From Ryuthela nishihirai (Eukaryota; Arthropoda; Arachnida; Araneae; Heptathelidae), in assembly GCA_038380435.1 (NCBI GenBank), contig JAWZYU010000005.1, forward strand, positions 34,556,001 to 34,620,000: DNA of 64,000 bases. The letters run 5' to 3'. The notes under the pieces were generated by a model. That model was not told where the DNA came from and ran no database searches. It was given only the letters and a program-made list of their open reading frames with translations. A program made the position numbers and the translations under genes. Below, one piece after another: positions 34,290-45,962 of this stretch; position 1 is the first letter of the stretch, and each line of letters begins with the position of its first letter.

Positions 34290-37030
34290 AAAATGTACGT
34301 GATGAAAACTATTATACTTGGGGAAAGGATTTAAATAACATTGTGGGAAACATTAGAAGTATGAGAAAAAATTTTGATCGTTTTTCTTTACTTTTAAATC
34401 TTACAAATATTTATCCAGATATATTTGTTTTAACTGAAATCTGGATAAAAGAGAATGAAACACAATTATATAAATTACAGGGATATAATATTTATTACAA
34501 ATACCAATTAGGAAACAGAGCTGGAGGTGTCTCAGTGTACATAAAAGATGAATTTATTGTTATTTCTTGTAACACTATGTTCACAAATGCAGACTTGGTA
34601 CAAATGGAATTTAAGTTTGCTAATCTACGGGACCTGGGTTCGAGCCCCGGGTAAGGCATGGATGTTCGTGTTGTTTTTCTGCTGAGGTCCTGCCATCCTC
34701 TCAGATCTTCTACTGTGGCATATAAACTGACAGGCTCCTGTCAGACCTCTGTGGCAAGCAGCTGCTTGAGGGGATATTTATTTTATTTTATTTTAATATT
34801 ATCTGTACTTTATTAGCCTTTTATAGATAACATGTTTATTCAAAATCAGATTTTATTGAAGAATTAGAATGTAAATTAAATACAATGAATAAAAATTATG
34901 TTATTATAACTGGTGATATGAATATAAACATCAAAACTAGAGATCAAATAAGCGAAAAATATTTAAATTTGATTAATCAGCTAGGATTCTATGTAGCAAA
35001 TAATTTAATAACTAGAGAAACTACAAAAACCTGTTTAGATCATATTTTTGCAAGAATACCAAACCCAAATAAACTAAATACTTACCGTATTCAAACATTC
35101 ATTATTACTAGGTATTCATTTAAAAGTGAATTCAGATAAAATTCAAATGAATTATAAAAAATATATTTAAAACAGATTTAAATATATTAATAAATAAATT
35201 ATTAGATTACGATTGGGAAATTATAAAAAAATTATACTGATTTAAATAATAAATTTGATTTATTTATAAAGAAATTACAGGAACTAATTGGAATTTTAAG
35301 TTATATTAAATGTAATCATCGTATTCGGAAAAAAATACAACCCTGGATTACAGGTGCGTTATTAAATTCGATAGAAAAAAGGAACAAATTGTAGAAATTA
35401 TGTAAGGCACAATCTTCAAATGAAATTTTAAGGGAACAATTCACTAAATATAGAAATTTATTACTTAACCTTATTAGGCAGGCAAAAATCAAATTATTTT
35501 AAAAATAAAATATCTAAAAATTTTGGAAACTTAATAAAACAAAGGGGAAATTATTAACGAATTATCTGGTGTTGAAAAGAAAAATAAGATATTTCTTACG
35601 GAACTAATTTACAAAATTGAAATTACAATTTCCATGATAATTCTTTGGTTTTTGTTAATATATTTAATAAATATTTTACTGGTGTTATAGGGAATTTAAT
35701 AAAAATGATCCCAATAAATGAAACATATAATTTGACAGAATTAGATTCCATACTAAAGTCAATTTTTATTTATTATGTAACTGAAACTGAAGTGATACAG
35801 ACAATAAATTCACTAAAAATAGAAAAGGCTTCAGGAAATGATTATTTATCGCCCTTTATTTTAAAAAATATATGCCCATATATTTCAAAGACCTTTTGTT
35901 ATTTAATAAATTATTATATATCAGAGGGCAGTTTTCCAGATAGTTTAAAAAAAGGCTACCGTAATTCCGGTTTATAAAGGAGATGATCGAAAAAATCTAG
36001 GGAACTACAGAGCAATTTCAATATTATCAAATTTATCAAAACTCTTTGAAAAAATTATGAATATAAAAAAGGTAAAGTTTCTTACAAAGATAAATTTTTT
36101 TGCTCAAAATCAATTCGGATTTAGGGAAAACAGAAATACAGAGGATGCTATTTTAAAATTAACTTTAATAGTTCATAAAGGAATAAATGATAACCTTAAA
36201 GTAGCTATTGTTTCTCTGGATATACATAAAGCTTTGATTCTGTTCCACATGACACAATGCTATTTAAACTTGAAAAATGTGGATTTAGAGGAAGAATGTA
36301 TAATTGGTTAAGGTTCAGGTAGTTAAAATAGATGAAAATATTAGTGTGGGAGAAACTGTGCAGTTTGGTGTTCCTCAGGGTTCAGTTTTAGGACCACTTT
36401 TATTCTTTATTTATATAAATGATTTATGTAAATTTGAAACAATAAGAAATTTAATTGCTTTTCCTGATGATACAGCTTTAATTTATATTGCTAAAGATTT
36501 AAATTCTTTAATAATTAATATAAATTTAGATATGATTAAAATCAGAAAATTGTTTTTAAAAAATAAATGACTTTTAAATGTAAATAAAACAAAATATATC
36601 CATTTCAGATTAAAAGGACAATGTTATTTTCTACATAATAAAATATTTTATCATGCTTTTGAATGTATTGGTAAAAATTGTTCCTGTTTACTTATTAAGG
36701 GAGTTGATTGTTTTAAATATTTAGGTGTTTATATAGACTATAAATTAAATTGGGAGGAATATATAGCAAATGTTATTAAAAAGATAAATATTGTAACACC
36801 ACAGTTATATTATATTAGACAATTTGTAGATATTTGAACTTTAAAGATGATATATAATTGTTGGGTTAAATCGTATTTGCAATATGGAATTACTTCTTGG
36901 GGAAGCACATATTATACTAATATTAGCAAATTAATATTAGCTCAAAATTGAATTATGAAATGCATATTGAAAAAAAAAAAATATGAAAATGTTTTAATTT
37001 TAAAATGCATTCAATTTTAAAACATTTGTT
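34290..37030 (+). mobile_element. Jockey/CR1-type LINE, decayed ORF2
   Basis: A single decayed non-LTR retrotransposon on the plus strand. The endonuclease start reads VGNIRSMRKNFDRF, DIFVLTEIWIK and NRAGGVSVYIKDEF (34343-34620). After a SINE-B interruption, ITGDMNINI (GDxN motif) and CLDHIFAR follow (34885-35060). The RT domain shows [65 protein letters not shown] (36370) and FPDDTAL (36461), where the usual FADDT core has Pro for Ala. Several frameshifts and stops break it. A short A-rich stretch near 36968 may be the 3' end. It is very AT-rich in codon use. The Jockey/CR1 placement is by motif style only. Confidence 0.9.
34623..34792 (+). mobile_element. SINE-B, 5'-truncated, inserted in the LINE endonuclease
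   Basis: It begins at atctacgggacctgggttcg (the A box is lost), keeps the B box and body, and ends in (atttt)n-like sequence. It splits the LINE reading frame at about codon 93 of the first open segment, so it came after the LINE. Confidence 0.9.
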
Positions 37031-37038
37031 TAAAAATT

Positions 37039-37039
<1 letters not shown>

Positions 37040-37094
<55 letters not shown>
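37040..37094. repeat. (ATC)18 microsatellite, LINE 3' tail
   Basis: An uninterrupted atc/gat run at the 3' border of the minus-strand LINE. Sister copies end in shorter gatgat runs at about 41566 and 47236. Confidence 0.95.
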
Positions 37095-39535
37095 AGCAGC
37101 CATGGGCTATGGAGGTCCAACCAGACCGTGCAATTTAGTTCTCCAAGCAAGTCTGTCCTGAGCTACATCTGCTGCATTCGGCCACTGCACACCAATTCTA
37201 AAAAGGTCTTGTTTGACATTGTCTGTCCACCGCATCCTAGGTCTCCCCCTCTTTCTGGAGGCCCTTAGGCACACTGTTCATAACCGTATTCGAATATCTA
37301 TAATCATTCATACGGGTAACATGGCCAAACCAACGGAGTCTCTCTCTGCATAATATGCTGCTTAAAGGAGGTTGCAAACTCATTTTGCCTAACCTCATCA
37401 TTAGTTACAAAGTTTGAACCACCTAATGCACAAGATACTGCGTAAGCATCTAGAATCAAAAGCATCTAGTTTCCTGTTATCTTGTTTACACAGCGTCTAA
37501 GTTTCACTACCGCAATTAACCCTAGAATGCACCAAACTATTATACAGTCTAATTTTAGTCTTTAGGTGTATACGCCTATTTCTCCACAATCTCCATAGAT
37601 TCTTAAAAGTCCCGGCAGCAATCCCTATTCGTCTGTTAATCTCATTCCGCACATCACCAGTATCAATTACATAGCTCCCAAGGTAATTAAACTGTGACAC
37701 CTGCTCAAGACTGCAACCATTCAGATGAACTGAATCACAACCTACCTGACCAATTTTCATCACTTTAGTTTTCTCTCTGTTTATAACCAAACCTACTCTA
37801 CTACCCATCAACAACTCGAATGAAAGAGTTCATCTCATCAACACCATTTGCCAAAAGGGCTAAATCATCAGCATAATCTAAATCAGTAATTTTCGTATCT
37901 CCAGCCCATTTAAGGCCAAAATCTTTCCCTTGAAGCGAATTTCGCGTAACATAAATCAATAACCAAACTAAAGAGAAAAGGAGACAAAATGCACCCTTGT
38001 CGAACACGAGAAGTAATGTTAAACCAATTGCTACAAGACTTACCAACTCTCACACACGACTCAATGTTATTATAGAGAGCTTTCATTATGTTAACTAACT
38101 TGTCTGGTATACCATATGATCTCACAATCAACCACAAATTATGACGATCAACAGAGTCGAAAGCCTTTTTGAAATCAACAAAGCTAGCAACCATAGGTTT
38201 CTGAAACTCTAAACATTTCTCAAGAATCTACCTAAGTGAAAATATCTGATCCACACATCACCTACCACTTCTGAATCCAAATTGCACATCACGCAATTGA
38301 CTGTCAACCAGATTCTTAATTCTATTAAGCACAATCATGCAAAGAACTTTACTTGGAACAGAGAGAGCAGTCTAATACCCGTACAGTTATCAAAAGAACT
38401 ATGATCACCCTTTTTGAAAATAGGGATAATAATAGCTCTGGTAAAATCCTTAGGAATCATGCCTTTATCATAAAAGATATTCAAAATTTCTGTCATCCAA
38501 GTGGTAACAGAAACATTCCTAGCTTTAAGCATTTCTGTAGTAATTTCCAGTAATGCATTTATCATCATTACAAACAATGGGAGTAGAACTAACCATATTG
38601 TTTAAAACATCACTGAAATGCTCAGCCCACCTAGCCATGACAGAATCCTCACCTTCTATAATCTTACCTTGTTTTTTTTTTCCTTCAATCCCTATTTACC
38701 TGTCCGTTTTCTACCACACAAAACATTAACTATCTGGTACAGCTCTCTGCTGTTGTGCTATCTAACTGCTTCCTCGGATTTGCCAGCCATGCCATCAAGC
38801 CAAAGATTCTTTATCAGCAAATAACTGATCCTTTACACGTTTATTAAGCTCTCTGTAATGCTTTCGATTAGGACTAGTAGGGTATTGATTAAGGGCATTC
38901 CTGCAGTTCTTTCTTTCTGAAATAAGCTCATGTGCCTTATCACTCAAATAATTCTGCTTCCTCTGCTCCTTTTTTCGTAAAAGAGTACTGTTAATTTCCA
39001 AAAAAGCCTGTTTGAAATGGTCCCATTCTTCCTCAACTTCCGTAGGAAGAAAACCATGACTGTCATAACGACTAAGTAACCTATTATGGTAAGCTTTAGC
39101 TATAATTGGGTCTTTCAGAGCTTTAGTATTAAAGGTAAAATTTTTAACCCTAGAACAACACATTTAAGTTTAAGTTGTAAGACACTTTTAACAAGGTAAT
39201 GATCATATCCAATTTCAGCTCCCCTATATGACCTGGTATTCCTAACAGAACTAGCCCATTTGCTGTTAATTAATATATAATCAATCATATTTTTATGCAG
39301 CCCATCAGGTTAAACCCATGTGTACTTATATATGTCGCTGTGTTTGTAATAAGTGTTAGTTATTCTGAATCCATTGAGTTTACTTACCTGTAGGAGACGT
39401 TGTCCATTGCCACTGCAGCTACCAATACCAAAAGGGCCTATCACTCCTCCCCACAGGTCAGAGTCAGTACTAACTTTGGCATTGAAGTCATCTAGAACAA
39501 GGGTAACATCTCCTTTCTTGACAGAATTCAAAAGA
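37040..39535 (-). mobile_element. RTE-like LINE, 5'-truncated and frameshifted
   Basis: On the minus strand, order from the 5' side: the endonuclease C-terminal part DVTLVLDDFNAKV and GNGQRLLQVSKLNGFRITNT (39310-39531); a linker with WDHFKQAFLEIN and KRVKDQLFADK (38795-39163); the RT with AIIIPIFKKGDHSSFDN (38335-38577), FVDFKKAFDSVDRHNLW and RQGCILSPFLFSLVID (37910-38194), and the catalytic LDYADDLALLA (37801-38046). After it come NYLGSYVIDTGDVRNEINRR and RVNCGSET (37497-37814). It ends in a 3' UTR and the ATC tail. Several frameshifts are present. The 5' end stops inside the endonuclease near 39535. RTE-like placement rests on the motif style and the simple-repeat tail. Confidence 0.9.
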
Positions 39536-40134
39536 CCAAAATATAAAATTTACAAATTAAAACACAGCATACAGTTACTCTATTAATCTCGTTGAATTCT
39601 CACCTAAGAAAACTGTGACTAGAAAACATTATATTTACCTTGCGCCTAAATTATAAAATTTTTTGCCAAATAATATAAAAATAAAAAAATACATAGCTTT
39701 GCTTCAAATTTTCGTAAATGGCTATTAGATATTGATAATATAAAAAAAATTGTGTAATAAATTTCATAATTTTTAATCATTTATCAAATTTTTTGTTTCC
39801 ATTTGTTCAAATTATTTTATTTTTCGATTACTTTATAAATGCTTAAAACGTTTATTGACTATTGTTGCCAAAATTATAAATTATATACATGAAATATGAT
39901 GAAATTCCAGAGACCAGTTATAAACTGTTGTGGATTTCTGTAAGATTCAATTGAAGTATTTGTTCCCACTCGTCTGGTCCAATGTAATCAAGTGTATTAT
40001 GTATTAAATAAATGTTAAAAAAATGTTTAATGCAACAATATACTTATATAAAAACGCCGTTTAACAACACCGATTTACTCATTTAACCGAGACACTCGTT
40101 TAACCAACACCGAGTGTAATTTTTTTTGTTTTTA
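39536..40134. other. AT-rich sequence, nothing recognised
   Basis: No supported gene or repeat. Confidence 0.5.
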
Positions 40135-40214
40135 GAGATAAATTAAAAATTGTTTAACGTTTTTTGTAAGTATTGAGGTAATATTATTTTTCGTGTTTTT
40201 CGTACCACTCCAAT

Positions 40215-40538
40215 CAGTAGCGCACTCAGGATTTAATAATGGGGGGAGCCGACAGACCCACTGACCAGGCTCGGTCAAACGAAGTAGCACTCGGTCTGCC
40301 CGAGCACTGCTTCGTTCGACTTGTGTTCACAGCGGCCGTGATTCCCCAGAGCTATAGGGTATTCCCACCTTATGTGGCCATTAATTCATAAGTAGTATAG
40401 AAGTAGAAGATACGACACAAATATAAAAAATGAATTTTAATTAGAAAAAGATTTTTTGGAAAATTTTCTAATGATTTTTTTTCTTTTTACTTTGGGGGTG
40501 CCAGGTCCCCCTGGCCCCACCCTCTGGATGCGCCACTG
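40215..40538. mobile_element. hAT MITE with exact 8-bp TSD
   Basis: Ends cagtagcgcactcagga and (inverted) cagtggcgcatccagagg. The 8-bp duplication actccaat is exact at 40207-40214 and 40539-40546, the hAT hallmark. At 324 bp with no ORF it is non-autonomous. The interior has a CG-rich stretch near 40265-40340. Confidence 0.92.
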
Positions 40539-40699
40539 ACTCCAATAGCTTAATTGCGCCCTCTAACGGTTCAAAATATCAAAGCCTTAAAACAAATATT
40601 ACAAACGATCGATCCATTCGTGCTAGAAATGTGAAAATTTTGTGGTATGGTGTGATGGTCAAGTCATTGGTTGCAATAATTAGCCCTCTTACCCTCAGT

Positions 40700-41086
40700 T
40701 TTGGGGCGGGGGGGTGTCTCAGTAGGTAGCGCGCCAGGCTCGTAATCTGTAGTTCCCAGGTTCGAGTCCCAGCTGGGTCAGCGTTGAGATTTATCTCCGC
40801 AAAATTCCCCGCCCTGCCCACGGTCAGTAGGGGACACCGATGGGCTTGCAAAGGCCGCCGTCCGTCGGATGGGACGTTAAGCCGTGGCCCCGTGTGCGGG
40901 AGAGCCATACCCTGTGCACGTTAAAGAACACGCTGGATGGCCTTGATGGGAGGCTACCATCTGTCTCCCAACAGTTGTTCCAGTGGGTCCCCTTCCCCAA
41001 CCTTCTCTGAGCCTTCGGGGTCCATGTGACCTGGCCATTTAGCCCATGGTGTACAAAAAAGTGCCGCTCAGAGGTGAAGCAACCCA
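40700..41086 (+). mobile_element. SINE-A, full length
   Basis: Complete element with both Pol III boxes. A 9-bp duplication, accctcagt, lies at 40691-40699 and 41087-41095. It sits at almost the same point of the 290-bp monomer as the truncated SINE-A at 16607. Confidence 0.94.
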
Positions 41087-41508
41087 ACCCTCAGTGGGGA
41101 TGGTAAAAAGCAACTTATCGTTTTAAGAGATGAATGGAACTTCGTTTTGTGCTAAATAGGTAGCAGTAAAATATTACATCCCCCCATTAACTCGAGTTTT
41201 CAATGGGAGAAAATATTGAAGAACGAAAATAAAAAAAAACTTTAATATCGCCCTCTAACGGTGGAAGTTTTAAAACGTAAAATTTCAAACGAATATTGCA
41301 AACGATCTACTCACGCTAGAAATTCGAAATTGAGTTGGTAGAATGTTATCAGGTCAATAAATTTCTACCAGCAGCAATGATTTTTCCTTCCTTGTCACCG
41401 GGAAAGGTGAAGAAAAAGAAAAAAAAAATTACTTTTATTTTCAAAAGGGTAACGCTTACTTTGCTTAGAGCCATGACGAGAGGAAAAGGAGAACTAAAGA
41501 CTCCAATA

Positions 41509-41581
41509 GCTTGGAGAACTAAATTACACGGTCTGGTTGAACCTCCGTTGCTCATGGCTGCTTGAGGATGATGATGATGAC
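41509..41581 (+). mobile_element. RTE-like LINE 3' end fragment with (GATGAT) tail
   Basis: ttggagaactaaattacacg, gtctggttgaacctccgttg, ctcatggctgcttgag and a gatgatgatgatga tail match the terminal 70 bp of the LINE at 47190-47256. Only the 3' end was inserted or kept. Confidence 0.85.
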
Positions 41582-42440
41582 GAGAGGAAGCTGTATGTCA
41601 AATTCGGTGATAATAGTTCTTACCGTTTAGAAAAATTTCTTTTTCCTCTTTTATGTAGAGGGTCTTTTTTTTTACTGGGGGGAGGTTAGGGGAGGTTAAA
41701 ACTTCATATTTCTTAAAGTTAGGATGAGAGGAAAGCTGTATAGCAAATTCGGCGATCCTATCTTTTATCGTTTAGGAGAAATTACCTGCTATTTGCGTGT
41801 GTGTCGGGTGGGGAGGGAGGGGAAGCCTTTTTATTGGAAACGGAAGAAAGATGGGAGTTCAACTCCCTACGTATCTTTAATCTGCTTTGAGAGAAAGTTG
41901 TATACCGAATTCGGCAATCATAGCTCTTGTTGTTCGAGAGAAATTCCTCCAGTGTTTCCTAAAGCAAAAAATCATAACTTCCAGGGAATTATTTTTTTAG
42001 GGAGATTTTCACTATTTTAAGTTGCCGTTTGAGGAAACTCTATACTGAATTTAGTGGTCTAACCTCTTACTGTTTAGAAGCAGTTGGTTCCTTTCATATT
42101 TTGGGGTGAGGGGGAGGGAGGAGAATTTTTTTCGGTGAGGAAAACCTTTTAAGGGTTCTAACCCTTACCATTGCTCAGTTACGATTAGGGGAAGCGGTAT
42201 ACTAAGTTTGGCAGTTCTAGCTCTTACCGTTTAAGAGAGGTTCCTATCATATTTTGCGGGTGAGAGGCATTTTTTAGGAAGGAGGAAATTTTTTGGGGTC
42301 CGAACCCTTACATTGCTATAAGCTACGATTAAAAGAAGTAGCATACTGAGTTTGCTTCTAGTTGGTAAGAGCTAGAACTGCCAGTTCCTATCACGTTTTA
42401 AATGTGAGGGCAGAATTTTTTTTGAAGGGACGAAAATTTT
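41582..42440 (+). repeat. ~150-bp diverged tandem repeat, six copies
   Basis: Copies start near 41582, 41725, 41888, 42024, 42186 and 42333. The theme is gaggaaagctgtatancaaa then ttcggc-atc-tagctcttaccgtttag, then a G-rich run (ggggagggaggg) and a phrase ending in gttctaaccctta. Spacings run 136-163 bp. No conserved ORF. Confidence 0.8.
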
Positions 42441-43645
42441 TGGGAGTTTTGTCAACAAAAAGACAAGCACGCCCTCTCAGACATTTAGCAGATTCTTTTC
42501 TTGTCTGGTGTTTAGAAATGCTTTGATGCCATTCACAAGCATAAAACTGTGAAATATTGGTTATAGATAGAAAAAAAAATAGGGATTATTATTTATGGCC
42601 TAAAACAGATTCTTATCGTTGATATACATATTAATATGTTCCAAATTAATAAAAAACAATTCATAAAAAAAGAGCCGACATATAAGTGTTTAGTATAAAG
42701 AAATATAGTATCATAGGTCTGTGAGACCCAGTTCGTCCATCTGTGTTAAAAAATAAAGCAGGACCGACGAAGTGAAAAACAATAATCAAATATGTTTCGG
42801 AGATGCAAAGGAGGAAAATTCAGACATCTTTCTCCCTTGCATTTTTTTTCCATTTGCTCTAGAAATAGACAAATTAAACAAATTTATCAACGGTATTAAG
42901 ATACTTTCATATTATGTGAATGGAAAGCTATGTTGAAAGCAAACAATATGTAAAGAAATGAAAGTCTTATTATATCCAGAGCTGATTCCTTACTACTGTG
43001 TGTACCTCCACTGACCTCCAGATACACACTCTGCTGTGAAATGTGCTTACAGGGCAATCCAGTAAACTGATTGTTGTTAGTCTAGGACTGAATTATCTCT
43101 GCGCATGCATGAACTCTAGCTTTTCAGCAAGTTGTTTCGGAACAACAGCGGATGATAATCTCGAATTTCAGGTAGATTTAATGTTTTTTTTTCCTCTTCA
43201 GCACTTTTATTTGATATATTTGCCACTCCGAGAAAAAATATAATAAAAGCTTGATTTGTAACAATATAGATGTAGTTTTCCAAATGCAATCTTCCTTACC
43301 AGATGCACGTGGTTTATCTTAAGCCTTGCCGCCATGTTGGCAGTTACGGCAGGCGAGACTTGTAACGACCAACCAGTACTTGTTACTCCAAAAGTATATG
43401 TAGCATTAATAAGTGACTGATGCTTACAGATTGATTTTCAGTTTTTCATAATTAGAGATTAAGTAAGCTTTCTTTATCATAAAAGTACGCTAACTTCGGT
43501 TCTGTTCGTACCGCGGACTACGTCCTGCTCCTGCCGCAGAAGAGTGCTGCTGTGCAGCATAGTAAGCAATGCTGTGATTGTAAAAAATAATTGTAGATAA
43601 TACTTATTGAAAATAAATTTGAATTTGAATAATAATAAAAAGAAA
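42441..43645. other. AT-rich sequence, nothing recognised
   Basis: No supported gene. Short ORFs lack domain features. Confidence 0.5.
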
Positions 43646-43646
43646 A

Positions 43647-43853
43647 AATAAATAAATACTCCCTCAAGCAGCTGCTTGCCACAGAGGTCTGACAGGAGCC
43701 TGTCAGTTTATATGCCATAGTAGAAGGTCTGTGAGAGTTGGCAGGACCTCAGCAGAAAAACGACACATACATCCATACCTTACCCGGGACTCGAACCCAG
43801 GTCCCATTAGATCAGTAGCCAAGTGCGCTAACCACTTGGCCATGGGACGGCCG
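43647..43853 (-). mobile_element. SINE-B, full length
   Basis: Tail aaataaatactccctcaagc, full body, B box (cgggactcgaacccagg), A box (gcgctaaccacttggccatg). Both Pol III boxes are recognisable. Confidence 0.92.
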
Positions 43854-44726
43854 GGTTTTTCGCGGCTGAAAATTTAACAACAGTGAGAATTACTCGTAAT
43901 GATTTAAAGTTATAAGAAATCGTTTGTTAAAATAAATGTAATTTTAAAAGTTTATCTGAATCAAAATTTTTAGTTTCCATCAATGTTGAAAATGCTTAAT
44001 GCTGACTAGTATCAAATAATTTAATTTTAATAGCTATTAAAAGAATGTTGTTTAAAATTGAGATTTGGATAAATTTAAATATTCTAGGATCTGTAATTAT
44101 CTCTTGTTGCACTTCTCTGTAAAAAAAAATCTTATTTTCAAAGTTTGAGAGCTTTGAATCAGGTTTTCTATTTACAAAAATGAAATAAAAAAAATTAATT
44201 CACAAAATCCAAATATATTTGATAAACATGTATATTTTCAAAATCCATATTCTTTTGAAACTTCACTTTCGATTGTCAGGAGAGAGAATGCTAAAAAGAG
44301 ACAGCAGCAATCGCTCTTTATACCATGGATACCTGCAATTACTTTATTACTCTTTCTAAGAACTAAAGGGATATAATATCGTTATTGCTTGAACAAATCG
44401 TAAAATATAAATGATGACGCCCTTTTATGTTGGTGGCCCTATGCAAATGCCTAACCTCTTTATGGAAATTCCGAATCTGCTTGTCTACTATAGATAATTA
44501 TATTTTTAAGCACATATCTAATAAACGACATGGGTGCCTTCGGCGCCCCCTGTGCCGTGGTGCTCCGGATGATCTCCGGCTCCGCCCGACTCTTGTGCCG
44601 GCTTTGGGTAGTGCGCCAGTTTTTCAAGAAATATTCCAGATAACACATAAATCTCTTTGTAAACGATACTCGCCACTTTCCCCCGTGGAAAATCATGTGT
44701 CCTTGATCCCAGGGGTTGGAGAGGCT
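43854..44726. other. AT-rich sequence with one GC-rich patch
   Basis: 44530-44625 (gtgccttcggcgccccctgt, ggatgatctccggctccgcc) is clearly GC-richer than its surroundings and may be part of a DNA transposon. I could not identify ends. No gene is supported. Confidence 0.4.
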
Positions 44727-44792
44727 GGTTGAGGTTGAATCAGTCGATAGCTAGCCAGGCTCGTAGTCAGTGTTATGAGTTTCGAGTGTGGA
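44727..44792 (+). mobile_element. SINE-A head fragment
   Basis: ggttgaatcagtcgatagct, agccaggctcgtagtcagtg and gagtttcgagtgtgga match the SINE-A A-box to B-box region with many changes. The body is missing. Confidence 0.7.
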
Positions 44793-44862
44793 CTGCTAAT
44801 CCCCATCCTACTCTTGGTTTAGAAAAGTGATACAAATAAGATTCGAAAGCCGGCAATCTTAT

Positions 44863-45077
44863 AAAAAATTAAAAATAAATACCCCCTGAAGCAGCTGCTT
44901 GCCACAGAGGTCTGACAGGAGCCTGTCAGTTTATATGCCATAGTGGAAGGTCTGTGAGGATGGCAGGACCTCAGCAGAAAAACGACAGAAACATCCATGC
45001 CTTACCCGGGGCTCGAAACCAGGTCCCTTAGATCAGTGGCCAAGCGCACTAACCACTCGGCTATAGGACGGCTGTCA
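44863..45077 (-). mobile_element. SINE-B, full length, TSD
   Basis: Complete tail, body and tRNA-like head. A 10-bp duplication, gcaatcttat, lies at 44853-44862 and 45078-45087. Confidence 0.93.
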
Positions 45078-45194
45078 GCAATCTTATGGTGTAGATAAAT
45101 CGGCGCCCTATATTTCTTTGAAGTGAATACAAACTCTGTGACTGATTGCACCTTCGTTATACTTTAGCTTTATTTTCCATAGGATGATCGGTAT

Positions 45195-45962
45195 TTTTTT
45201 AAAATGTTTAATTTATTTATATTTTTATCTCGTTTTCCAAAAAAAAAATCGAGAAAATAGTTTCGCTTTGTCGTCTGTCTGTCTGCAGACAATGAACTTT
45301 TTTGTTTATAGAAATAAATTAAAAAATATTTTTTGCGTTGGATAGGTATTTGATGAAATATTACGATATGCACTTTCTGAATCTCTCTAAAGCTATAATT
45401 ATGCCCTCTAGTGGTGGAAAAAGTTAAAAATTTCAAACGAATATTGCAAACGATGTATTTAAGCTAGAATTTTGAAATTTGGTGGTGGAATACATATGAA
45501 GGTCACGAAGTTTTTATTGTCATAATGAGTTGACTCCTTTAGACTTAGATGGGGTGGGAAAACACGCCTTTTTAGTTTTAGCTGAAAATTGTTTGTTTTC
45601 AGAGATAAATCAAAAATTCTCTATGGATTAGATAGGAAATGATAAAATGTTATGTTTCACACTTTTTAATTCTTCCGAAAACTATGATTGCGCCCTGTAA
45701 CGGTGGAAAAATTTTCAAATTCCAAAATTCCTAATAAATATTCCAAACGACGTATTTAAGCTAAAAATTTTAAATTTTGGTGGTGGAATGTGAACGCCGT
45801 GATGTTTCTATTGGCAACAATGATAGACCTCTTAGACTCAGGGATGGGGGGAAGGCAATTTTTTGCATTAGCAGATAATTCTTTGTATTTAGAGATAAAT
45901 AAGAGAATCTTTTTAAGGTATAGATAGGAATTGATAAAATATTATGATTCGCCCTTTCGGCT
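45195..45962 (+). repeat. Dispersed ~290-bp tandem repeat (locus 3)
   Basis: The leader agtttcgctttgtcgtctgt at 45257 equals that of locus 1 (15820). Monomer marks gataggtatttgatgaaat, agataggaaatgataaaat and agataggaattgataaaat lie near 45341, 45629 and 45921, about 290 bp apart. A LINE copy interrupts it at about 45963. Confidence 0.85.

Larger units (their letters stand above)
40135..41405 (+). repeat. Dispersed ~290-bp tandem repeat (locus 2), twice interrupted
   Basis: Monomer marks: tttagagataaattaaaaat (40132), tgcgccctctaacggt (40554), aatattacaaacgat (40593), atcgccctctaacggtggaa (41247) and aatattgcaaacgatcta (41292). A hAT MITE (40215-40538) and a SINE-A (40700-41086) are inserted in it, each with exact duplications. 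Confidence 0.8.

Noticed and set aside
34343..36570. A live LINE reverse transcriptase gene
   Set aside because: The frame is broken by a SINE-B and by several frameshifts and stops, and the catalytic motif reads FPDDT where FADDT is expected.
44427..44732. 101-codon ORF over the GC-rich patch near 44.55 kb
   Set aside because: Both strands are open over the same stretch and neither product shows a domain. More likely part of an unidentified repeat.
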